In this document: one piece after another, positions 1 through 8,800 of the stretch | Layout of the letters: each line of letters starts with the position of its first letter | How positions within the stretch are numbered: the first letter of the stretch is position 1 | Assembly: GCA_023412755.1 (NCBI GenBank) | Contig: JAEZCB010000040.1 | Coordinates: 1-11,477, forward strand | Length of the DNA stretch: 11,477 bases | Direction of reading: 5' to 3' | DNA from: Bacteroidota bacterium | Lineage (GTDB): Bacteria > Bacteroidota > Bacteroidia > Flavobacteriales_F > PHOS-HE28 | Translations under genes and position numbers: made by a program | Notes under the pieces: generated by a model | Databases searched by the model: none | Seen by the model: only the letters and a program-made list of their open reading frames with translations | What the model was told of the DNA's origin: nothing

Positions 1-359
1 CGCGCGATGTGGCCCAATGCATGCGTGCTTTGATGGAGCGCGGGGAAAGTGGTGGGCGCTACCTGCTGGTCGGTGAGAACATCAGCTACAAGGATCTCTT
101 CTCCCAGGCCTCGGAAGTGATGGGCACAAGCCCCCCAAGGCACCGGATCCCGCCATGGACGCTACAGATCGCATGGCGGCTGGAGTGGATGCGTTACCTG
201 TTCGGTGGTGCTCCGTTGGTAACACGCCACACGGTGCACAGCGCGATCATCCACCGCAGGTACAGCAATGCGAAAGTGCGGGCATTGCTTGGCTTGGAAT
301 TCCGTGACGCGCGCGAAACCTTGGAGAACATGGCCCATTTTTTCAAGGGTCATGCATAA
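1..359 (+). CDS. NAD-dependent epimerase/dehydratase, extended SDR family (C-terminal fragment)
   Basis: The reading frame is open from the left edge (first full codon at base 3) and ends in TAA at 357-359, so the N-terminal Rossmann domain and the catalytic YxxxK lie outside the window. What remains is about 118 residues starting RDVAQCMRALMERG, followed by RYLLVGENISYKDLF. That is the usual C-terminal substrate-domain pattern of dihydroflavonol-reductase-like sugar epimerases: a 'DVA' helix, a G-x-RY-x-L-x-GEN strand, then a helix. The end contains the RRYSNAKVRALLGLEF stretch, matching the 'S.kA...LG' tail of these enzymes, which use NAD(P) to modify nucleotide sugars or related substrates in the cytoplasm. 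The exact substrate cannot be told from the fragment. Its stop codon lies 4 bases from the stop of the convergent lipoprotein gene. Family call is fairly sure; specific function unknown. Confidence 0.8.
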   Translation, partial: RDVAQCMRALMERGESGGRYLLVGENISYKDLFSQASEVMGTSPPRHRIPPWTLQIAWRLEWMRYLFGGAPLVTRHTVHSAIIHRRYSNAKVRALLGLEFRDARETLENMAHFFKGHA

Positions 360-363
360 GCGC

Positions 364-723
364 TCAGGGCGTAGGGATCGTGTCGATGGCCGTGGGAGGC
401 ATATCCTTTCTACGGCCTAATTCCGCCAGTACCTCCTCGTAGATCGCCTTCATCTCTTCCGGCCGGGAGGTATAGTATGCGAATGTGCGCTCGAATTGTT
501 CCTTATCGGTGTTGAAACGGGTGAACACCTCGGCATAATACCGCCTTGTAGGCACCTCACCACGGTGCTCTACAACAAGCTCCTGGTTCATTCGTGCTTC
601 GATGATCTGGGCTTCGGCAAGCACCTGGATGAAGGTTTCCTCATCCAGAAGTCCATCCGGTTCCTTCTCCTGCCTTCCACATGAAAGGAAAAGCATCAGC
701 GAAAGGATAAGGAGATGTCTCAT
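364..723 (-). CDS. Small DUF4296-like lipoprotein
   Basis: This 119-residue protein starts with a short type II signal peptide (MRHLLILSLMLFLSC) with a lipobox-like FLSC. Cys15 would be lipidated, leaving a mature protein of about 105 residues anchored in the periplasm or outer membrane. The mature part is charged and helical, with 'DEETFIQVLAEAQIIEAR' near residues 27-44, then 'YYAEVFTRFNTDKEQFERTF' and 'YYTSRPEEMKAIYEEVL'. This matches the pattern I associate with DUF4296, a Bacteroidota family of unknown function usually found beside dihydroorotase and a polyprenol mannosyltransferase. The ATG (721-723) overlaps the TGA of dihydroorotase (720-722) in an ATGA, so translation is probably coupled to that gene. 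No Shine-Dalgarno site is visible. The family call rests on memory of pattern and neighbourhood, not on a profile search. Confidence 0.82.
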   Translation of the reverse strand: MRHLLILSLMLFLSCGRQEKEPDGLLDEETFIQVLAEAQIIEARMNQELVVEHRGEVPTRRYYAEVFTRFNTDKEQFERTFAYYTSRPEEMKAIYEEVLAELGRRKDMPPTAIDTIPTP

Positions 724-2057
724 CGCTGGAAGGATAGGCGCATGCCCCGAACATCATGGTCCACGCGGCCATCGGCGAATACCAGTTGTCCATTCACCCA
801 GGTATTGATCACACGCGCCTGGAAACGCTGTCCTTCAAAGGGAGACCATCCACATTTGTACAGGATGTTGTTGCGGCCCACTGTCCATGGAGCATCCAGA
901 TCCACGAGTACCAGATCCGCATATTGACCCTCGCGAATGAAGCCACGGCCTTCCATGTTGAACATGCGTGCAGGTGCGTGGCACATCTTCTCCACTACCA
1001 TTACTAGGGTGAATATGCCCTGACGCACCAATTCCAGCATGGCCACCAGTGAATGCTGGATCAACGGCCCTCCTGAAGGGCACTGCGCATACGGCCGTTG
1101 TTTCTCTTCCAGGGTATGCGGTGCATGATCGGTGGCCACCACATCCAGTCGCCCTTCATTCACAGCATTCCGTATCGCCTCACGGTCGCGGGCTGTCTTC
1201 ACCGCCGGATTCCATTTGATAAGGGATCCTTTGGATGCATGATCATCCATGGTGAACCAAAGATGATGCACACATGCTTCAGCAGTGATCCGCTTGGCCT
1301 CTAATGGTCCCGGTTGGAACAACTCCAGTTCCCGCGCTGTGCTGATGTGCAGCACATGCAATCTGGTGCCATGTTCCTGCGCCAGCCTCACCGCCGTGCT
1401 GCTGCTCTTGTAGCATGCTTCCTCACTGCGGATCAGCGGATGTTCCTCCATGGGGATCTCCTCCCCCCAGCGCGCCACCGCAGCGGCCATGTTGGCTCGG
1501 ATGGTGTCCTCATCCTCCGCGTGCACAGCCAGCAGCATATGTGCTTTTTGGAACAGGATATCCAACGTGCGCGGATCATCCACCAGCATGTTGCCGGTGC
1601 TGGAGCCGAGGAACGCCTTGAGCCCGCAGACCGTACGTGGATCCGTGCGCAGCACCTCGTCCATATTGTCATTGCCCACGCCCATGTAGAACGAATAGTT
1701 GACGCGGGAACGTTGAGCGGCCATGGCATACTTCTCCGCGAGCAATTCCTGGGTGAGCGTGTTGGGCACGGTGTTCGGCATCTCCATGAAGCTGGTGACA
1801 CCTCCTGCGGCGGCGGCGGCGCTACCATGGGCGATATCGTCCTTGTGCGTGAGACCAGGTTCACGGAAGTGCACCTGATCATCGATCACACCGGGCAGCA
1901 ACAACCTGTCCTTGGCATCGATCTCTATGGCCCTGCCCACGGATCCCAGACCTTCCTCGGCGACTCGTTCGATCCTGCCGTCGCGCACGAGCACATCCGC
2001 ATGGAAGGTGCGTCCTTCATTCACCACGCATGCGTTCCGGATGCACCAGTTGTTCAT
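720..2057 (-). CDS. pyrC: Dihydroorotase (third step of pyrimidine synthesis)
   Basis: This 445-residue protein of the amidohydrolase superfamily reversibly cyclises N-carbamoyl-L-aspartate to dihydroorotate in the cytoplasm. The length fits class I dihydroorotases. The metal-binding region is GVIDDQVHFREPGLTHKDD (residues 56-74). The lysine expected to be carbamylated is K147 in GLKAFLGSSTG. Histidine ligands are H179 (AVHAED) and H237 (VLHIST), and the catalytic aspartate is D310 in ATDHAPHT. The first His of the usual HxH pair is Gln61 here, with H63 kept; I recall the same DDQVH form in other Bacteroidota enzymes. The C-terminal part (GQYADLVLVDLD, then W..VNG) is the small beta domain typical of amidohydrolases. 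The ATG at 2057 overlaps the upstream glycosyltransferase stop in an ATGA, and its own TGA overlaps the next gene's ATG, so it is the middle gene of a coupled trio. Confidence 0.93.
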   Translation of the reverse strand: MNNWCIRNACVVNEGRTFHADVLVRDGRIERVAEEGLGSVGRAIEIDAKDRLLLPGVIDDQVHFREPGLTHKDDIAHGSAAAAAGGVTSFMEMPNTVPNTLTQELLAEKYAMAAQRSRVNYSFYMGVGNDNMDEVLRTDPRTVCGLKAFLGSSTGNMLVDDPRTLDILFQKAHMLLAVHAEDEDTIRANMAAAVARWGEEIPMEEHPLIRSEEACYKSSSTAVRLAQEHGTRLHVLHISTARELELFQPGPLEAKRITAEACVHHLWFTMDDHASKGSLIKWNPAVKTARDREAIRNAVNEGRLDVVATDHAPHTLEEKQRPYAQCPSGGPLIQHSLVAMLELVRQGIFTLVMVVEKMCHAPARMFNMEGRGFIREGQYADLVLVDLDAPWTVGRNNILYKCGWSPFEGQRFQARVINTWVNGQLVFADGRVDHDVRGMRLSFQR

Positions 2058-2773
2058 TTTCTGGAAATGTCCTTACGCATCTTCAACACACCAACGAATG
2101 CTTCATTGAAGATGTTCATGCTCATCTTGCTGCGACCCTTGACACGATCCACAAAGGTGATGGGCACCTCCTTGATCTTGAAACCCTTCAGTTTTACCCG
2201 GTATTTCATTTCGATCTGGAAGGCATAGCCAATGAATTTGATCTCATCCAGTGGCAGGGCCTCCAGCACATGTCTCTTGTAGCATACGAATCCGGCGGTG
2301 GTGTCCCGTACGCCCAGCCACAATACCGTGCGCACATACAGAGAGGCCGAGAAACTCATGAGGATGCGATCCCATGACCAGTCCCGCACATGGCCACCTT
2401 TCACATAGCGTGACCCAACGGCCATGTCCGCGCCCCCTGTGGTGCATGCCTCTGAAAGCCTGATCAGATCGTTGGGATCATGGGAGAAATCAGCATCCAT
2501 CTCGAAGACCAGATCGTACTTCCGCTCGATGGCCCATTTGAAACCTGCGATGTAGGCAGTGCCCAGCCCAAGCTTGCCCTTACGTTCCAAAAGATGAAGA
2601 CGTCCCGCGTGTTCGGTCTGCAATTCCCGCACAATGGCCGCGGTGCCATCGGGAGAATTATCATCCACCACCAATACATGGAATTCCGGCCGGAGACCCA
2701 TGACGTGGGTCACGATGTCCCGGATGTTCTCCTTTTCATCGTAGGTCGGGATGATGACCAGCCTTTCTGGCAA
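2054..2773 (-). CDS. Polyprenol monophosphomannose synthase (GT2, DPM1-like)
   Basis: This 239-residue GT2 glycosyltransferase is expected to transfer mannose from GDP-mannose to polyprenyl phosphate on the cytoplasmic membrane face, giving a lipid-linked mannose donor. GT-A motifs occur in order: PTYDEKENI (9-17), VVDDNSPDGT (35-44), GKLGLGTAYIAGF (66-78), the DxD-type EMDADFSHDP (91-100, metal and nucleotide-sugar binding), GSRYVKGG (120-127), DTTAGFVCYKR (157-167), GYAFQIEM (182-189) and PITFVDRVKGRSKM (204-217). These are the signatures of dolichol/polyprenol phosphate mannose synthases. The length fits the short soluble form without C-terminal membrane helices. The start codon is TTG (2771-2773). 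No in-frame ATG lies just upstream, and MPERLVIIPT aligns well with the usual N-terminus. The sugar specificity is inferred from the family; another hexose is possible. Confidence 0.9.
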   Translation of the reverse strand: MPERLVIIPTYDEKENIRDIVTHVMGLRPEFHVLVVDDNSPDGTAAIVRELQTEHAGRLHLLERKGKLGLGTAYIAGFKWAIERKYDLVFEMDADFSHDPNDLIRLSEACTTGGADMAVGSRYVKGGHVRDWSWDRILMSFSASLYVRTVLWLGVRDTTAGFVCYKRHVLEALPLDEIKFIGYAFQIEMKYRVKLKGFKIKEVPITFVDRVKGRSKMSMNIFNEAFVGVLKMRKDISRK

Positions 2774-2795
2774 TAGGCGCGGGAATGATGGAGGC

Positions 2796-2803
2796 CAAAT
2801 ATA
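2796..2803 (-). promoter_or_regulatory. Bacteroidota -7 promoter element (TATATTTG) ahead of the mannosyltransferase
   Basis: Read on the minus strand, the 49-base gap between the giant gene and the mannosyltransferase contains TATATTTG, an exact match to the Bacteroidota -7 consensus TAnnTTTG. It ends 22 bases before the TTG start at 2773, leaving room for a short leader. There is no clear TTG at the expected -33 position (the nearest triplet is CTG), so this is a partial promoter. It could let the three downstream genes be transcribed independently of the giant gene. Confidence 0.5.
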
Positions 2804-2822
2804 GCGGAGCGGTAGGAGCTTA

Positions 2823-5800
2823 TCAGCGAAGCAGGGTCACATGGCCGGTGCGTTCATAACGGATGCCCGTGTAACTATCCTTCAGATGCAGCCTCCACAC
2901 GTAGACGCCTTGCGGTATGTCCTCGCCGGATGGAGAACGGCCATCCCAGGCCGCGTTCGGATCGCGGGTGCTGAACAACGGCTGGCCCCAACGATCGAAT
3001 ATGTCGAAATGGTAACGTTCTGGATCGATGCCGTCGATAACTGGCTTGAAGAGGTCGTTCACACCATCCTCACCCGGGCTGAAAGCATTTGGCACATGCA
3101 CATTCAAACCATCGCCAACCGTGATCATACGGCAAATGGTGTCCGCGCATTGAGGTGAAGCATAAGCGATGAGGCAGACATCATACGCATCTCCAAGCGG
3201 GGCTGGGAACGTATGCTGCACGTGTTCGGTGTCATAGGTGCCCGTGCCACCCATATCCCAGAGATAGCTGACAGCACCTTCGGAGTAATTATGGAAATAA
3301 GTCGAGGGCATCTGCGTACCTATCACCGGCGGCAATGCCTCGAATGAAGCCGTGGGTTTTTCATAGGCATTCACAAGGCCAACCTCCTGGATGGTGTTGG
3401 ATCCACAACCGTTATCACCGTCTATGATCAACGTTACCGTGTATGATCCGGCCTCTTGATAGGTGGTGGTCACGGGGCCGCATTCCTGAATGGTGACGCC
3501 ATTGCCCAGGATCCAGGTGCAATTCGCCGGTCCGGTATGATCGTGCGAGAGGGTCACTTCAACTGGCACACAGGCATCCGAGTTGGAAGCGATGATCTGC
3601 GGGTTTGGCACAGGCAACAATTCCACCTGTACCAAGGCCGTGGCTGGCGGACAAGGGGCTCCAGGCGCCACGGTATAGCTGTAGGTCCCGGTTTGATGCA
3701 CTGCCGGATCGAAGATGCCATTGAATGGGGTTCCATCGGGGCCGGTCCAGGTGCCGGTGTTCTGTGGCGCCCCGCCCAATTGGCCGAACAGATCCACAGG
3801 TGCATCATTGGAGCATATGGTAAGGGTTCCATCGGTGCCTGCATCGGCGGCCACATTCACATTAATGGTGACCAATGACTGCGCTTCCAGACAAGCGGCA
3901 TTGCCAATGACGATATAGGTATAGACCCCGGGAACATCATCCTGCGGATCGAATACCGGACCTGTAGGCATACCATCCGGACCAGTCCATGAACCATTCG
4001 GATCCGGAGTGCCGCCCAGCAAGGCCAACAATAAAATGGGATCCGAGCTCGTGCAGAGCGTGGTGCTCGCATTCTCGCCTGCATCCGGCGCATTGAAAAT
4101 GATCACATCCACCGTTGAAACGGCCGCCGGACATGTTCCGCTGGTGACCGTATAGGTGTAGGTGCCAGCAGGATCGGCCAGTGGATCGATGACCGTAGCA
4201 TGTGTTTCTCCTGCGGGATCGGTCCACACACCGCCAGCGTCCAACGTGCCACTAAGGCCATCGAAAAGTGATACCTGGCCACCATCATCGCATAACTGCA
4301 GCACACCACTTACCCCGGCCTGCGGTGCAGGATGGATGATCAACTCGAGTTCCGCTTGTGCGGAAGGACAAGCGTTGTCGGACGTTACGGTGTAGGTGTA
4401 AGTACCACTGGCGGCGGTTGAAGGATCCAGGACCTGCGGTATGGTCCCACCACCGGGTGCCACCCACACGCCGCCCTGATCGGGAGCACCGTTCAAAGCG
4501 GAAAGCAGATCAAGCGGCGCATCCAATGCGCAAAGCTCCATGGTGTTGTCCACGCCGGCATCGGGTCCCTCCAGCAATACCACCTCCACAGTGGCGGCCG
4601 CATCCGGGCACGTCTCACCAACGACGAGATAGGTGTAGGTGCCGGCAGGATGCAATGCTGGTTGGAGAACGCCATCAAAAGCTCCATCCGGCCCGGACCA
4701 TGTTCCACCGGGCATCGCATCAGTACCCAGAAGACCGATCAATGGTTCCGGCTCATCACCAGGACAGAATTCCGCGGTCGCGGAAACACCCGCGTCAGGC
4801 GCCTCCTCCACATCGACCGTAACAGATGCCTGGGCACCGGGACAGGGAGCTACGGCCGCGATCGTGTAGGTGTAGGTACCGGAACCATGTAGCACGGGAT
4901 CGAAGATGCCATTGGCGGCTCCCATAACACCGCTCCACGTACCGCCAGGATCCGCATCACCGAGTAGCGCGAACAGATCGAACGGCGCACCGGTGGAACA
5001 CATGACGAGTGATGTATCGGCACCCGCACTGGGTGTGCTGGTAAGGAACACTGTAAGCGTAGCGCTGGCATCCGGGCATGTGCCATCCCCCTGTAGAAGG
5101 TAGGTGAATTCACCCGGCTCATCCTGGGTGGGATCGAACAGGCCATCGAAAGCACCACCCGGGCCGGACCATGTACCACCCAATTGCGGCGAACCACCCA
5201 GTAGTGTGAAAAGATCCACGGGAGCCCCTGCATCACAGAGCGTCACAGCAGCATCCTCGCCTGCATCCAGGGAGGAGGTCACCGTTACCACCACCACCGC
5301 AGCATCGCTCACACAAGGTGGCGGAGCATCGATGCTGTAGGTGTAGTTACCGGCAGGATGAACGGCGGGATCGAAGATGCCATCGAAAGCACCCGCAGGT
5401 CCACTCCAGTTCCCCCCGGCATCAGGTTGCCCATTCAATACCGTGAAGAGATCCACTGGCGAGCCGGACCCACAGATCGTGATCGCCGCGTCATCACCGG
5501 CATAGGGGGAGCTGGTCTCGATCACAGTGATCGTCGCGCTGGCATCACCACATCCGGCGCCTCCAAGGACCGTGTAGGTATAGTTACCCGGAACATCCAC
5601 TCCAGGATCGTACATTCCGTTACTGGCCCCGAGCGGACCGCTCCAGACGCCTCCAGCCTGTGGTGTGCCGCCAAGGCCGCTGAACAGATTCACCGCACCG
5701 GAATTCTCGCATACCACCAACGTACCGTCCTCCCCCGCATCGGGACTTTGGAAAATGGTGATGAAGACCGCTGCCTCATCCGGCACACATGGTGCCACCG

Positions 5801-8800
5801 CAGCGAGCGAGTAGGTATAGATCCCTTCACTCGCCGCAGCGGGATCCAGCATGCCATCCATTGGTCCATCGGGACCGCTCCAAGTACCACCGGGATCGGG
5901 TGTTCCATTCAGCAGGGTGAAAAGATCCACTGGGTCATCACCGGAGCAGATCTCCGCAGTGGCATCCTCGCCCGCATCGGGAGAACCGGTGACCTGCACC
6001 TGTACCGTGGCCGTTGATGCCGGGCAGATGACACCTCCGCTGATGGTATAGGTATAGTCGCCAGCCAGATGCTGTGCGGGATCGAAGGTGCCATTCACCA
6101 GAACGCTTGGTCCGCTCCAAGTGCCACCACTTTGAGGAGAACCACCCAGAAGCGTGAAGAGATCCACCGAAGCGCCCGCATCACAAAGTGTGGCCGCGGC
6201 ATTTGCTCCAGCATTAGCCGCCTGCTCCACATCCACGGTGATGCTGGCGGACGCATCTGGACATGCACCAGAACCCGACACGGTGTACGTATAAATACCT
6301 GGAGCATGCTGGGCCGGATCGAAAAGACCATCGGAAAGGTTGCCCGGTCCGGACCACGTGCCTCCCACATCTGGAGCACCTTGCAGTTCCGTGAAAAGAT
6401 CCACCACTGGCATATCACTGCACATGGCCAGCTGACCATCGGCACCCGCATCGGCAGGCTCATCCACAGCAACTACTACAGTAGCCGTCGCTGCAGGACA
6501 ACCGGCTATGCCATCCACGGTGTAGACATATGCACCCGGCACATGCGCGGCAGGATCGAATACACCATTCGTTAACGTGCTTGGGCCACTCCAAGTGCCA
6601 CCGGATTGGGGAGTGCCGCCCAGGCCAGGGAAGAGGTCGGCGGCACCATCTGTAGCGCAAAGCGCCATCGAACCATCCATCCCGGCATCAGCAGCAGGTT
6701 GAACGGTGACAGAAACCGTGGCCACGGCATCTGGACAAGCTCCACCTCCCGAAACAGAGTAGGTATAATCCCCCTGGGGGTGAATGGCCGGATCAAAAAG
6801 GCCGGTGATGTTCGCCGGACCGGACCATGTTCCTCCTGTTTGCGGCGTACCAGCGAGCAACGTGTAAAGATCCACCGGTGCATCACCACTGCACAGCTCC
6901 ACAGTGGAATCCGCACCGGCATCAGGTGCTTCAAACTCATTCACCAGAACGGTTGCCGTGGCATCTGTGCACGAGCCATTCCCCTGAATAGTATAGACAT
7001 ATGCACCCGGTCCATGTAGAGCCGGATCATAGGTGCCGTCGATCACACTAGGCCCATTCCAAGTACCGCCCGCATCAGGAGTGCCGGCAAGCTCTCCAAA
7101 AAGATCCACTGGTGCACCGGCCGAGCAGATATCGATGTTGCCATCACCCCCGGCGTCCGGAGCCATGGATACATTCACCGTTACGGTGGCACTTGCATCC
7201 TGGCATGGTGGCTGTGCGGTTACCGTGTAGATGTAAACACCGGCCTGGTCGCTCGCTGGGTCGAAGACCCCATTCACGAGCACACTGGGGCCGGACCAGA
7301 TCCCCCCGGGTTGGGGTGAACCGGTCAATTCATCGAACAACAGAATGGGGCCGGAGTTGGAGCAGAGATCAACTGAGCCCACCATGCCCGCATTCGCAGG
7401 TGCGGATACCTGCACCGTTACCGTGGCACTTGTTCCAGGACAGGTGGCATTCCCAATGATGGTGTACACATAGTCCCCCGGCAAGTGGGTCTGCGGATCG
7501 AAAATCCCGGTGATGTTGCTCGGCCCGCTCCATGTGCCTCCGGTCTGAGGATCACCTCCCAGTTCATCGAAAAGATCCAGCGGTGCGCTATCGGCACACA
7601 AAGCCACCATGGCATCTTCACCGGCATCCGGTGCGGCCTGCTCCTGCACGATCACGAATGAGGTGGCATCGGCGCAGGGGGGGTCTCCGGTCACCGTATA
7701 ACTGTAATTGCCTGGATCATGGACCGCCGGATCATAGATCCCATTCATGGGACCGCCCGGCCCTGCCCATACCCCCCCGGTCTGTGGCACTCCATTCAGG
7801 AGGGTGAAAAGATCCACAGGAGCATCATCCGAGCAAATATTCAAGTTGGCATTCTGGCCAGCATCCGCCGCCTGGTGCTCCACTACGGTCACCGAAGCGC
7901 TTTCATTTCCACAAGGTGCGGTGCCTGTTACCTGGTAGGTGTAGACGCCCGGGTTGTGAAGGAACGGATTGTAATTGCCGGTGATATTGCTCGGCCCCGA
8001 CCAGGTTCCACCCGGTTCGGCATCCGGCCCAAGCAAATTGAACAGGTTCGTGATCCCACTGGTGCTGCACAGGGTGACACTGGTGCTCTCTCCGGGATCA
8101 GGTGCCGGTGTGTGTATCACGGTCACCGTGGCATCGTCACCCGGGCATCCGCCGGATCCCGGTACGGTATAGGTGTATGGACCTGGAGGGTGGATGGCAG
8201 GATCATAGGTGCCGTTCATGGCACCATCAGGCCCGATCCAGCTGCCGCCAGCCTGAGCCCCCCCGCCAAGGCTATTGATCAATGGAACAGGCGCACCATT
8301 GGAGCAGATGTTCAGGATGCCATCTGTACCGGCGTCACCTCCACCATCATTCAACACCGTCACAGTGGCGGATGCATTCTCACAAGCGGTGCCAACGGTG
8401 TAAGTATAGGCCCCGAACTCATCGGTGCCTGGAATGAACACACCCGAATGCGGTTCGCCGGAAGGGTCCGTCCAGGTACCACCGGTCTGCGGAGCTCCGC
8501 CCAGTTGCGGGAATAATTGCACGTTCGCAGCCCCGCAACCGGACACATTTCCATTGGTCCCCGCATTGGGCGGCACCACAGGCGGTTCAGCGGCAACGAA
8601 CAGGAACGAGGCGGAAATGGTATTCTGGATAGGGCACTGCCCATCGCTCGCGGAAATGTAGATCGGCAACGGTAGAATGGCCGCATCAGGGGTCCAGCAG
8701 ATCGTTGCCGTGGCCGGTGCGGTACCGGTGACCTGGAAAGTGGACCCCGGCAGAACGGTGGTCACGTTGGACATAAGTTGGATGATGTTGCCGGGATCGG

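Noticed and set aside
1314..2228. Plus-strand open frame of 304 codons opposite dihydroorotase and the mannosyltransferase
   Set aside because: It overlaps two strongly supported genes on the other strand, crosses their junction, and its translation shows no recognisable motif. Long antisense frames are expected opposite GC-rich coding DNA.
2800..2822. Possible intrinsic terminator after the giant gene
   Set aside because: The sequence AGCGGAGCGGTAGGAGCT pairs for only about three bases and has no U tract, so it would not form a convincing terminator hairpin.
5358..6017. Plus-strand open frame of 219 codons opposite the repeat array
   Set aside because: It shows the periodic low-complexity echo of the repeats on the other strand (recurring IHW/RIG-type segments) and has no independent coding evidence. 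The same holds for the other plus-strand frames between 2841 and 9050.
7719..8516. Plus-strand open frame of 265 codons opposite the repeat array
   Set aside because: Antisense shadow of repeats 2-5; its repetitive His/Arg-rich translation reflects the complement of the array, not a protein family.
3606..8567. Possible CRISPR or other DNA-level direct repeat array
   Set aside because: The 237-base periodicity comes from protein modules in one open frame. Units differ at most positions and there are no short identical repeats with unique spacers.
3606..8567. Enrichment of the Bacteroides-type O-glycosylation motif D(S/T)(A/I/L/V/M/T) in the repeats
   Set aside because: Only scattered matches were seen (for example DSA in repeat 5, DST in repeat 8). 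The motif is not at a fixed place in the repeat, so it gives no support for systematic glycosylation.
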